A stretch of DNA of 5,473 bases from Gammaproteobacteria bacterium (GCA_030638455.1 DAOWEP010000059.1:1-5473), one strand, 5' to 3'. Shown: positions 1 through 5,473, numbered from the stretch's first letter. Notes: a model not told the origin generated them from the sequence alone. Numbers and translations: made by a program.

Positions 1-22
1 GGAGCTGCCAGTGGCGAAAAGT

Positions 23-52
23 TTGACAGGCATTGTGTCATCAGGACAAAAT
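23..52 (+). promoter_or_regulatory. Candidate sigma70 promoter for the tRNA-His/tRNA-Lys unit
   Basis: A perfect -35 hexamer TTGACA lies at 23-28. An 18-nt spacer follows, then CAAAAT at 47-52, which matches four of six -10 bases. The GC-rich AGCCG directly after the -10 resembles the discriminator of stable-RNA promoters under stringent control (inference). Transcription would begin near 59-60, about 22 nt before tRNA-His. A dyad TGACA-N7-TGTCA (24-28 and 36-40) overlaps the -35 and could be an operator or chance. The weak -10 limits confidence. Confidence 0.5.
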
Positions 53-81
53 AGCCGTTTGAGTTTGATGTAGCGATTTAT

Positions 82-158
82 GGTGAGCGTAGCTCAGTAG
101 GTAGAGCTCTGGATTGTGGATCCAGCGGTCGTGGGTTCGAGCCCCATCGTTCACCCCA
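82..158 (+). tRNA. tRNA-His (anticodon GTG)
   Basis: The 77-nt gene folds as a complete cloverleaf. The acceptor stem includes the extra 5' G(-1) at 82, paired with C73 at 155; this is the identity element of bacterial tRNA-His. The remaining acceptor pairs are complete with one G-T wobble. The D stem is GCTC/GAGC. The anticodon stem CTGGA/TCCAG encloses the loop TTGTGGA, giving anticodon GTG, which decodes CAC and CAU. The T loop is TTCGAGC. CCA is encoded at 156-158. It lies 27 nt upstream of tRNA-Lys and is probably on the same transcript. Confidence 0.98.
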
Positions 159-185
159 TTTTTGAGTAGTAGAAAGCTAATTTTT

Positions 186-261
186 GGGCCTTTAGCTCAG
201 TTGGTAGAGCAGGAGACTCTTAATCTCTTGGTCGAGAGTTCGAGTCTCTCAGGGCCCACCA
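186..261 (+). tRNA. tRNA-Lys (anticodon CTT)
   Basis: This is a 76-nt cloverleaf with acceptor arm GGGCCTT/AGGGCCC (one T-G wobble), discriminator A258 and encoded CCA at 259-261. The anticodon stem GGAGA/TCTCT encloses the loop CTCTTAA, giving anticodon CTT, which reads AAG. Many gammaproteobacteria rely on tRNA-Lys(TTT) alone, so this is the accessory lysine isoacceptor; a TTT species should exist elsewhere in the genome. The T arm is GAGAG-TTCGAGT-CTCTC, identical over 17 bp to that of tRNA-Leu at 2805-2821. An intrinsic terminator starts 17 nt downstream. Confidence 0.97.
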
Positions 262-278
262 ACTATTATATGAAAATC

Positions 279-318
279 AATAGCTTGCATCTTAAAGATG
301 CGGGCTATTGTTGTTTTT
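279..318 (+). terminator. Rho-independent terminator of the tRNA-His/tRNA-Lys unit
   Basis: A long hairpin is formed by AATAGC (279-284) with GCTATT (304-309) and GCATC (287-291) with GATGC (297-301). TT and GG form a small internal loop between the two stems, and the apical loop is TTAAA. A T-rich tract, GTTGTTTTT, follows at 310-318. Its position directly after tRNA-Lys and the T-tract orientation indicate termination on the + strand, which separates the tRNA transcript from the downstream signalling genes. Confidence 0.85.
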
Positions 319-421
319 GAGCTTAATAAATTATTGAACTTTTGTGTGATGCTGCCGCTGTATAGGTAAGCAGTAGAGTATGTTAAAAGACTGGATTGAT
401 TTATGTATGTTTGATTTCCGC

Positions 422-449
422 AAATTTGGTTACCAAAATTTGATTACCA
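422..449 (+). repeat. Two tandem copies of a 14-bp unit with an embedded dyad, upstream of the HDOD gene
   Basis: The unit AAATTTGRTTACCA occurs at 422-435 and again at 436-449, differing only at one base (G429 versus A443). The first copy, with two bases of the next, contains the perfect inverted repeat TTTGGT-T-ACCAAA (425-437). The array abuts the Shine-Dalgarno sequence, so a bound protein or RNA structure here could affect expression of the HDOD and cyclase genes. Operator function is inference; the repeat itself is directly visible. Confidence 0.8.
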
Positions 450-456
450 AGGGGGT
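449..456 (+). promoter_or_regulatory. Strong Shine-Dalgarno site of the HDOD gene
   Basis: AAGGGGGT lies 8 nt before ATG 465. It matches the consensus AAGGAGGT except for one base and fixes the start of the HDOD protein. Its first base overlaps the last base of the tandem repeat. Confidence 0.75.
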
Positions 457-464
457 CTATTTAG

Positions 465-1337
465 ATGCCGAGTGATGTGCTGGCACAGAATAAAGAGCAG
501 ATCAGGGAGATTCGGGATCTTCCACCACTTTCTGTGATTGCCGAGAAAATCCTTCTGGAATTCAGTAAGGAATATGCAAATATTGCTCAATTATCTTCAG
601 TGATTGAGCAGGATCCAGGTCTTCTTGCCCGTATTATCGGGATTGCCAATTCATCATACTTCGGTTGCCAGGACAGAATCTATACGGTCTCAGATGCGAT
701 CATCAAGGTGCTTGGGCTGAATATGGTCAAAAGCCTGGCGTTGGGTATCGTATTAAGTAGTCCGCTTCGTTCAGTACAGTGTCAGGGGTTTCAGTTGGAC
801 AAGTACTGGTTTTCAACCATGCAAACAGCCGGTCTGGCGCGTCAGTTGGCATCGTACATAGGGCTTAATGGCGTACATCTGGAGGATCATGTCTACCTGT
901 GTGGCCTGATGCATAATATAGGGTTGCTCGTACTTGCCCATTCCTTTCCTTCGCAAATGTCCAGTGTTTTTAGTGAAACGGGTTTTAAAGATCTTAGGAC
1001 GTGTTGTCAGCTTCAGCGTGATGCTGTTGGAATGACCTACATGGAGGCGGGTTCTATTCTAGCCAATAAATGGCATCTTCCCGATGAGGTGATTGCGGTA
1101 ACCGAACATCATATGGATGCAGATTACCGAGGAAAATATTGGGAGATGTCTGCGTTGGTAGGGTTGTCAGCCAACCTGGTTGCCAATGACTATTTAGGTG
1201 GCGAGTGGGATGATGAGAGTGACCGGTATATATCTGCATTACAAATAGAATCAGATGTAATCCGGAAGGTCAGCGAAATAGTACAGGCAGCAAGGCAGGA
1301 AACTATCGATATGGCAAGAGTTCTTTCTCTGGATTAA
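465..1337 (+). CDS. HDOD domain protein (non-catalytic HD-related signalling protein)
   Basis: This 290-aa soluble protein is made of a single HDOD domain, the HD-related output domain found in bacterial signalling proteins. Visible hallmarks are a conserved DPGLLARIIGIANS block at residues 50-63, the LGLNMVKSLALG helix at 83-94, and a degenerate metal motif at 149-153 reading MHNIG. In the last motif the HD doublet of true HD phosphohydrolases is H150-N151. A further His pair sits at 215-216. Loss of the metal-binding Asp argues against hydrolase activity and for a protein-binding or scaffold role, as known for HDOD proteins (inference for this one). No signal peptide or membrane segment is seen. 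The gene is followed after 5 nt by a diguanylate cyclase, so the two are probably co-transcribed and act in one c-di-GMP pathway. The start is set by the Shine-Dalgarno at 449-456. The exact biological output cannot be named from sequence. Confidence 0.95.
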   Translation: MPSDVLAQNKEQIREIRDLPPLSVIAEKILLEFSKEYANIAQLSSVIEQDPGLLARIIGIANSSYFGCQDRIYTVSDAIIKVLGLNMVKSLALGIVLSSPLRSVQCQGFQLDKYWFSTMQTAGLARQLASYIGLNGVHLEDHVYLCGLMHNIGLLVLAHSFPSQMSSVFSETGFKDLRTCCQLQRDAVGMTYMEAGSILANKWHLPDEVIAVTEHHMDADYRGKYWEMSALVGLSANLVANDYLGGEWDDESDRYISALQIESDVIRKVSEIVQAARQETIDMARVLSLD

Positions 1338-1342
1338 TTCCT

Positions 1343-2554
1343 ATGGATGCTACCCCTTTTCAAAAATCTTTTCAGGAAATCAATCGCCTTTCCATAAGGC
1401 TCCTGGATTCATTGTCTGCATTAACTGCGTTGTCTGAGCTGGAGCAGGTGATGGATGATGAAGTGCAGCTCCTCGACAATGTTTTGCATATCTTGCTGCA
1501 AAATCAGGATGTAGAGCGTTGTTCTATCTATCTTGTTGAGGAAAACAGGCTGGTAAATTATGTAGGGGCATCCTGGTCGGATGGCGTATATAACGATTTG
1601 GTTAAAAAACCAGATAAAGATAAGCGACCGACTACCACATTTAAGATGGGCGAAGGGTTGATTGGCGTCGCGGCTGATAGCGGTGAAATCCAGAACTGTA
1701 AAAACTGTTCTGAAGATGAGCGGTACGTTAAGAAGGACGGTACTGTAAAAGCAGGTGATGGGTCGCTGGTTTGCGTACCGATGATCTCAAATGCCAAGGT
1801 GCTGGGTGTGTTATGTGCCTATCATCCGAAGCCAGATCACTTTAACTATGAGCATGAACGTTTCTTTCTTGCCTTTTCCCGGTTTATTGCTCAAACCCTT
1901 TCCAATGTTCGTCATATGAGTACATTGGAAGAGCAGGTCATGAAGCGTACCGGGATGCTGGAAAATGCATTGAAAGAAACTGAGCAGCTGAAAGAGAAAT
2001 TCAAGGAGCTGGCTTATGTGGATGAATTAACCGGATTGTATAATCGTCGTTTTTTCTTCTCTGAAGCCACAGCAGCATTATCGCGTGCGGTACGTTATGG
2101 ACACCCATTTACTCTGATGATACTGGATCTGGATGATTTCAAAAAAGTTAATGATAACTATGGCCACCCTGTGGGTGACCTGCTGTTGAATGTTGTCAGC
2201 AAAATATTGAAGGAGCAAATACGTGAGGGAGATATTCTGGCTAGGTTTGGTGGTGAAGAATTTGTCCTGGCGTTGCCAAATACAAATGTAAAGAGTGCCA
2301 GCCAACTGGCGGACAGGATATTGAAATTTGTTCGTGAAAACGAATTGAATGAAGAGATTCCGGATTTTAGTGTTACTGCTAGTCTAGGCTTAACTTGTTT
2401 GCCTGCACAGATACCGGGTGATACATCAGATTTACTGGAGCAGATGCTGGTACAGGCAGATGACCAATTGCTTGAATGTAAGGCCAACGGGAAGAATCAG
2501 TTCCGAATCCATGAGTCTGATGTGGTGAGTATCAAGCCAGGTCTTCAGAAATAA
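1343..2554 (+). CDS. GAF-GGDEF diguanylate cyclase
   Basis: This 403-aa cytosolic enzyme is predicted to make c-di-GMP from two GTP. A short helical N-terminus (about 1-40) leads into a GAF sensor domain (about 40-190), a charged coiled-coil linker (about 193-223) and a GGDEF domain (about 224-390). Catalytic features are complete: DELTGLYNRR at 227-236, the metal-binding D262 in LDLDDFKKVND, D279 in HPVGD, and the active-site loop GGEEF at 303-307. The product-inhibition I-site RxxD is present as R294-D297, five residues before GGEEF, so feedback control by c-di-GMP is expected. There is no membrane segment, so the input is intracellular. The GAF domain carries a C119-x-x-C122 pair of unknown relevance. 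The gene begins 5 nt after the HDOD stop codon without a good Shine-Dalgarno (only GGA at 1331-1333), which suggests translational coupling. The ligand sensed by GAF cannot be deduced. Confidence 0.97.
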   Translation: MDATPFQKSFQEINRLSIRLLDSLSALTALSELEQVMDDEVQLLDNVLHILLQNQDVERCSIYLVEENRLVNYVGASWSDGVYNDLVKKPDKDKRPTTTFKMGEGLIGVAADSGEIQNCKNCSEDERYVKKDGTVKAGDGSLVCVPMISNAKVLGVLCAYHPKPDHFNYEHERFFLAFSRFIAQTLSNVRHMSTLEEQVMKRTGMLENALKETEQLKEKFKELAYVDELTGLYNRRFFFSEATAALSRAVRYGHPFTLMILDLDDFKKVNDNYGHPVGDLLLNVVSKILKEQIREGDILARFGGEEFVLALPNTNVKSASQLADRILKFVRENELNEEIPDFSVTASLGLTCLPAQIPGDTSDLLEQMLVQADDQLLECKANGKNQFRIHESDVVSIKPGLQK

Positions 2555-2564
2555 ACATAACGCG

Positions 2565-2592
2565 TTGATAATAATATATATTTGTATATAAT
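2565..2592 (+). promoter_or_regulatory. Near-consensus sigma70 promoter downstream of the cyclase gene
   Basis: TTGATA at 2565-2570 (five of six -35 bases) and a perfect TATAAT at 2587-2592 are separated by a 16-nt spacer. Transcription would start near 2599, about 150 nt before tRNA-Leu. It may produce a leader for tRNA-Leu or a short separate RNA ending at the hairpin at 2640-2687. The surroundings are AT-rich, so a chance match cannot be excluded. Confidence 0.55.
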
Positions 2593-2639
2593 TCCTCAGG
2601 TTTTCATAAAATCAGGATTGCGCCGGCTTTTAGAAATAG

Positions 2640-2687
2640 ATTGCACCTGTCCCCATAAAATATGGTTCTGGGGGCTACGCAGTTTTT
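2640..2687 (+). terminator. Terminator-like hairpin with T-tract between the cyclase gene and tRNA-Leu
   Basis: ATTGC (2640-2644) can pair with GCAGT (2679-2683), and GTCCCC (2649-2654) with GGGGGC (2670-2675), across a 4 by 3 internal loop. An alternative inner stem is CCATA/TATGG (2653-2657 with 2661-2665). A run of five T (2683-2687) follows; the first of these T also closes the basal stem. This would end either the HDOD-cyclase transcript or an RNA started at the 2565-2592 promoter. The internal loop and wobble pairs make it weaker than the terminator at 279-318. Confidence 0.45.
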
Positions 2688-2697
2688 GTTAAGACGG

Positions 2698-2703
2698 TAT
2701 AAT
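2698..2703 (+). promoter_or_regulatory. Perfect -10 box, probable proximal promoter of tRNA-Leu
   Basis: TATAAT at 2698-2703 would place transcription start near 2710, about 38 nt before tRNA-Leu, a typical distance. No recognisable -35 hexamer lies 15-19 nt upstream (the expected site reads CTACGC), so the assignment rests on the -10 and on position. The leader contains a perfect 6-bp inverted repeat, CTGGAT-TAAT-ATCCAG, at 2720-2735. Confidence 0.5.
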
Positions 2704-2747
2704 GCTGTATTGTTAACGGCTGGATTAATATCCAGGCAATAAAACAT

Positions 2748-2832
<85 letters not shown>

Positions 2833-2843
2833 AATAACCTTCA

Positions 2844-2887
2844 TGCAGCTAACTGAATGTAGCTAACTGACTGTGTAACTAATTGAT
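2844..2887 (+). repeat. 14-bp tandem repeat between tRNA-Leu and tig
   Basis: TGCAGCTAACTGAA (2844-2857) is followed head to tail by TGTAGCTAACTGAC (2858-2871), with 12 of 14 bases identical. A third, degenerate copy TGTGTAACTAATTGAT follows at 2872-2887. The array fills most of the tig upstream region, where no convincing -35/-10 pair was found. It could be a regulatory site or simple replication slippage. Confidence 0.7.
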
Positions 2888-2915
2888 TAATTAAGTAAAT
2901 TACTGGAGTAGGAAC

Positions 2916-4226
2916 ATGCAAGTATCTGTGGAAACGACATCTGGACTAGAGCGCAAGCTTACGGTTCAGGTACCCGCTGAGCGAATTGAAAATGAGGTAG
3001 CCAGTCGGCTGAAAAGTCTGGCTGGGCGAGTCAAGATAGATGGCTTTCGCCCTGGCAAGGTGCCACTAAGCGTAGTCAAGAAAAGGTATGACGGTCAGGT
3101 TCGTCAAGAAGTGGTTGGTGAAATTCTACAGTCAACCTTCCAGGAAGCAATTACGCAGGAAAATCTGCGTCCAGCGGGTGGCCCACAAATTGATACCGTG
3201 GATTCAGCTCCAGGTCAGGGATTGGAGTATTGCGCTACCTTTGAGGTATATCCTGAAATCCAGTTGAATGATCTTGGAAAGGTTTCCTTTGAGAAGCTGG
3301 TGGCCAGTGTAGAAGAGAAAGATGTGGATCAGATGTTTGAGAGGTTAAGACAGCAACGTGCGAACTGGGAGCCAGTAGAGCGCGCTGCAAAGGAAAAGGA
3401 CCAGGTAGTCATTGATTTTGAAGGCAGTATTGATGGCAAGGTCTTCGATGGTGGAAAAGGCTCGAAAATAGAGCTGGTGCTGGGTTCAAAAACGATGATC
3501 GAAGGGTTTGAAGATCAATTGCTGGAAGCAGGAACTGGAGAGCATCGTACCCTGAATGTTAAGTTTCCTGATGAGTATCATAATCAGGATCTTGCTGGGA
3601 AAGATGCGACTTTTGAAGTGGACGTAATTTCTGTTTCAGAACCGGCCTTACCAGAAGTGGACGATGAATTTGCAAAAAGTTTTGGTGTGGATAAAGGTCT
3701 GGATGCCTTCCGTGATGAAGTGCAAAAAACGATGGAAAAGGAACTGGATCAGGCCATAAAGGCAAAGGTAAAAACAGCAGTTATGGATGCATTATTAGAA
3801 GCCAATAAACCGGATGTGCCAAAGGCATTGGTAGAAGATGAAGTTACACGGTTACAGGAACAGACAAAGGAACAGATGAAAGAATCGGGTACTCAGGCTG
3901 TTGGTGGAGATGTTGATTTACCGCGCTCGTTTTTTGAAGAGCAGGCGCAAAAGCGAGTGGGTTTGAGTCTACTGATAGCAGCATTTGCAAAGTCCAATTC
4001 ACTACAGATGGATGAAGAAAAGGTGCGCAGCACAATCGAAAATCTGGCGTCCAGTTATGAACAGCCCGATCAGGTCATTATGGCCTATAATCAAAATCCG
4101 TCTTTAATGGAGAGCGTACGAGGACTTGTGATGGAAGAGCAGGTGGTAGATTCTCTACTGGAACAGATGGATGTCACTGAAAAATCAACTACTTTTGATG
4201 CAGTAATGAACCCTGAACATGCTTGA
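2916..4226 (+). CDS. tig: Trigger factor, ribosome-associated chaperone and peptidyl-prolyl isomerase
   Basis: Trigger factor docks at the ribosome exit tunnel, shields nascent chains and has proline isomerase activity. The 436-aa product is close to the 432 aa of E. coli. The N-terminal ribosome-binding domain (about 1-115) contains the signature GFRPGKVP at 43-50, equivalent to the loop that contacts ribosomal protein L23. An FKBP-type isomerase domain follows (about 150-245), with VVIDFEGSIDGKVFDGG at 164-180 and VLGSKTMIEGFEDQLL at 188-203. The C-terminal helical chaperone arms run from about 250 to 420. ATG 2916 is preceded by GGAG at 2905-2908 with a 7-nt spacing. It is followed after 32 bp by clpP with no terminator, an arrangement usual in proteobacteria that links co-translational folding with proteolysis. 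Confidence 0.99.
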   Translation: MQVSVETTSGLERKLTVQVPAERIENEVASRLKSLAGRVKIDGFRPGKVPLSVVKKRYDGQVRQEVVGEILQSTFQEAITQENLRPAGGPQIDTVDSAPGQGLEYCATFEVYPEIQLNDLGKVSFEKLVASVEEKDVDQMFERLRQQRANWEPVERAAKEKDQVVIDFEGSIDGKVFDGGKGSKIELVLGSKTMIEGFEDQLLEAGTGEHRTLNVKFPDEYHNQDLAGKDATFEVDVISVSEPALPEVDDEFAKSFGVDKGLDAFRDEVQKTMEKELDQAIKAKVKTAVMDALLEANKPDVPKALVEDEVTRLQEQTKEQMKESGTQAVGGDVDLPRSFFEEQAQKRVGLSLLIAAFAKSNSLQMDEEKVRSTIENLASSYEQPDQVIMAYNQNPSLMESVRGLVMEEQVVDSLLEQMDVTEKSTTFDAVMNPEHA

Positions 4227-4258
4227 AAACAGCAAAAACGTTTAAAGGAAATATGTAG

Positions 4259-4912
4259 ATGACCGATAATATAGATAATAGTAGCGCAGATCAGATCCAC
4301 GCCAATCTTGTTCCAATGGTAGTGGAGCAGACCCCAAGGGGTGAGCGGGCATACGATATTTATTCCCGTTTATTGAAGGAGAGAGTGATTTTTGTAGTCG
4401 GCCCTGTAGAAGATCACATGGCCAATCTAATTGTTGCGCAACTTTTGTTTCTGGAATCAGAGAACCCGGATAAGGATATTCACATGTATATTAATTCGCC
4501 GGGTGGCTCAGTAACTGCGGGGTTATCAATCTACGATACCATGCAGTTTATAAAGCCGGATGTGAGTACCATGTGTATTGGTCAGGCAGCAAGTATGGGT
4601 GCAGTATTACTTGCAGGCGGCACGGATAAAAAGCGTTACTGTTTGCCGCATTCCAGGATAATGATTCATCAGCCCATGGGTGGTTTTCAGGGACAGGCGG
4701 TAGATTTCGAGATTCACGCGCAAGAAATTCTATCTATAAGGGAAAAGTTGAATAAAATCCTGGCAGATCATACAGGTCAGCCAATGGAGACGATCAAGGC
4801 GGATACAGATCGAGATAACTTTATGGGCGGAGATGAGGCCGTGAAATACGGCATGATCGATCAGGTGCTTGAAGCCAGAGGCAGTACTGCAGAATCTGAC
4901 TCAACTGATTAA
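4259..4912 (+). CDS. clpP: ATP-dependent Clp protease proteolytic subunit ClpP
   Basis: ClpP is the serine peptidase that forms a two-ring 14-subunit chamber and degrades proteins fed in by ClpX or ClpA. The product has 217 aa, slightly longer than E. coli (207). The catalytic triad is visible: S112 in GQAASMGA, H137 in MIHQPMGG and D186 in DTDRDNFM. The oxyanion/strand motif INSPGGSVTAG is at 78-88. The first 14 or so residues look like a short propeptide before ANLVPMVVEQ, matching the E. coli cleavage point before ALVPMVIEQ, so self-processing is expected (family knowledge). The start is ATG 4259 with AAAGGAA at 4244-4250; an earlier ATG at 4253 is followed at once by TAG. The C-terminal tail after about residue 206 is acidic and probably disordered. 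Confidence 0.99.
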   Translation: MTDNIDNSSADQIHANLVPMVVEQTPRGERAYDIYSRLLKERVIFVVGPVEDHMANLIVAQLLFLESENPDKDIHMYINSPGGSVTAGLSIYDTMQFIKPDVSTMCIGQAASMGAVLLAGGTDKKRYCLPHSRIMIHQPMGGFQGQAVDFEIHAQEILSIREKLNKILADHTGQPMETIKADTDRDNFMGGDEAVKYGMIDQVLEARGSTAESDSTD

Positions 4913-4957
4913 AGTGATGGATAACGGAAGCATAACTGCACGATTACAAGGGCAATT

Positions 4958-4987
4958 TTGACAGGCAATAAGAATTTTCAGGATAAA
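4958..4987 (+). promoter_or_regulatory. Candidate sigma70 promoter for clpX
   Basis: A perfect -35 TTGACA (4958-4963) is followed by an 18-nt spacer and GATAAA (4982-4987), which matches four of six -10 bases. Transcription would start near 4994, giving clpX a leader of about 110 nt. A second weaker pair, TTGTAT (5027-5032) and TATAAA (5049-5054) with a 16-nt spacer, lies nearer the gene. The 194-bp clpP-clpX gap shows no clear terminator, so clpX may be read both from these promoters and from the tig-clpP transcript. Confidence 0.5.
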
Positions 4988-5106
4988 TTGTTTGTAGTGA
5001 CCCTTTTATAACCATGCTTTCTGTCATTGTATATGCGTAGAATTGCATTATAAAAGAGCTTGATGCAAAGTGAGATTAGTAGATTGTTCATCGGAGAAAT
5101 AGAATT

Positions 5107-5473
5107 ATGAGTGATGATTCGAACAACAATAAGGGTGAAGATGGCGGCAAGTTGTTATATTGCTCCTTCTGCGGCAAGAGTCAGCATGAAGTCAGGAAAC
5201 TGATTGCCGGTCCATCCGTTTTTGTTTGTGATGAATGCGTAGAGTTGTGTAACGATATTATCAAGGAGGAGATGCAGGAAAAGGTTACGTCGGACTCAGA
5301 TAAATTACCCAGCCCTCATGAAGTACACGATGCATTAAATGAGCATGTGATTGGTCAGGAAAGAGCGAAACGTATTCTTTCTGTGGCGGTATACAATCAC
5401 TACAAACGGATGGGCCTCAAGAAGGAAGAAGGTGGTGTTGAAATCTCAAAGAGTAACATTCTTCTAATTGGAC
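5107..5473 (+). CDS. clpX: ATP-dependent Clp protease ATP-binding subunit ClpX (5' part, cut by the window end)
   Basis: ClpX is the AAA+ unfoldase that recognises substrates and adaptors, unfolds them with ATP and passes them to ClpP. Only the first 122 codons are in the window; the frame is open to the edge. The N-terminal zinc-binding domain is complete: C19-x2-C22 and C41-x2-C44, in YCSFCGKS and VCDECVELC, form the treble-clef site for dimerisation and for substrate and adaptor binding. The AAA+ domain opens with LPSPHEVHDALNEHVIGQ at about 67-84, and the sequence stops at ILLIG, just before the expected Walker A motif GPTGSGKT. ATG 5107 is preceded by GGAG at 5093-5096 with a 10-nt spacing. 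The residues before the zinc site (1-18) are polar and acidic. Confidence 0.98.
   Translation, partial: MSDDSNNNKGEDGGKLLYCSFCGKSQHEVRKLIAGPSVFVCDECVELCNDIIKEEMQEKVTSDSDKLPSPHEVHDALNEHVIGQERAKRILSVAVYNHYKRMGLKKEEGGVEISKSNILLIG

Larger units (their letters stand above)
319..464 (+). other. Upstream region of the HDOD gene
   Basis: This AT-rich stretch between the tRNA terminator and the HDOD start codon should hold the promoter of the two-gene signalling unit. No convincing sigma70 pair was found: TTGAAC at 334-339 has only poor -10 partners (TGTATA at 359-364 with a 19-nt spacer, or TATAGG at 361-366 with a 21-nt spacer). No sigma54 GG-N10-GC pattern of the usual form was seen. The last 43 nt hold a 14-bp tandem repeat and a strong Shine-Dalgarno sequence, described separately. 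Confidence 0.4.

Noticed and set aside
149..153. Possible catalytic HD phosphodiesterase activity of the HDOD protein (residues 149-153)
   Set aside because: The metal-binding doublet reads H-N rather than H-D and the domain otherwise matches the HDOD family, so hydrolase activity is not supported. Coordinates here are residue numbers; the bases are about 909-923.
114..320. 68-codon open frame across the two tRNA genes
   Set aside because: It lies over tRNA-His, tRNA-Lys and the terminator; its sequence is translated tRNA with no ribosome site.
2078..2487. Two minus-strand open frames within the cyclase gene (2078-2305 and 2158-2487)
   Set aside because: They are antisense shadows of the well-supported GGDEF coding frame and show no recognisable protein features.
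4222..4250. CTTGAAA at the end of tig as a sigma32 -35 element for clpP
   Set aside because: No CCCCAT-like -10 occurs at the required spacing, and the match overlaps the tig stop codon.
4091..4300. Minus-strand open frame spanning the tig-clpP junction
   Set aside because: It overlaps two certain genes on the other strand and has no motif or convincing ribosome site.
4988..5012. TTGTTT and TATAAC as a promoter in the clpP-clpX gap
   Set aside because: The spacer is only 13 nt, too short for sigma70.

Overview
The window is a piece of chromosome from a gammaproteobacterium, probably a marine or environmental relative of the Pseudomonas/Oceanospirillales group. This placement is inferred from the order tRNA-Leu, tig, clpP, clpX, from protein sequences close to the E. 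coli and Pseudomonas versions, and from tRNA genes that all encode their own CCA. GC content looks mid-range by eye; it was not computed. All genes read on the + strand.

Layout: (1) 1-320 holds a candidate promoter, tRNA-His(GTG), tRNA-Lys(CTT) and a clear intrinsic terminator. (2) 321-2554 holds a two-gene signalling unit: an HDOD-domain protein (465-1337), then 5 bp later a GAF-GGDEF diguanylate cyclase (1343-2554) with intact catalytic and product-inhibition motifs. (3) 2555-2915 is intergenic apart from tRNA-Leu(TAG). It holds a near-consensus promoter, a terminator-like hairpin, a second perfect -10 box and a 14-bp tandem repeat. (4) 2916-5473 is the protein quality-control cluster: trigger factor, ClpP and the first 122 codons of ClpX.

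How the genes work together: the tig-clpP-clpX block folds nascent chains (trigger factor) and degrades selected proteins (ClpX unfoldase with ClpP peptidase). tig and clpP are 32 bp apart with no terminator, so they are probably co-transcribed. clpX follows a 194-bp gap with its own candidate promoter. The HDOD/GAF-GGDEF pair is most likely a c-di-GMP signalling module in which a GAF-sensed cue controls c-di-GMP synthesis and the HDOD protein acts as a protein-interaction partner. Its site between two tRNA units, flanked by an identical 17-bp T-arm sequence, is the most distinctive part of the layout.

I found no CRISPR array, transposase, integrase or clearly new system. The best leads are the HDOD-DGC pair lodged between tRNA genes, a possible small RNA or leader at about 2599-2690, and two unrelated 14-bp tandem repeats, one just upstream of the HDOD gene and one just upstream of tig.
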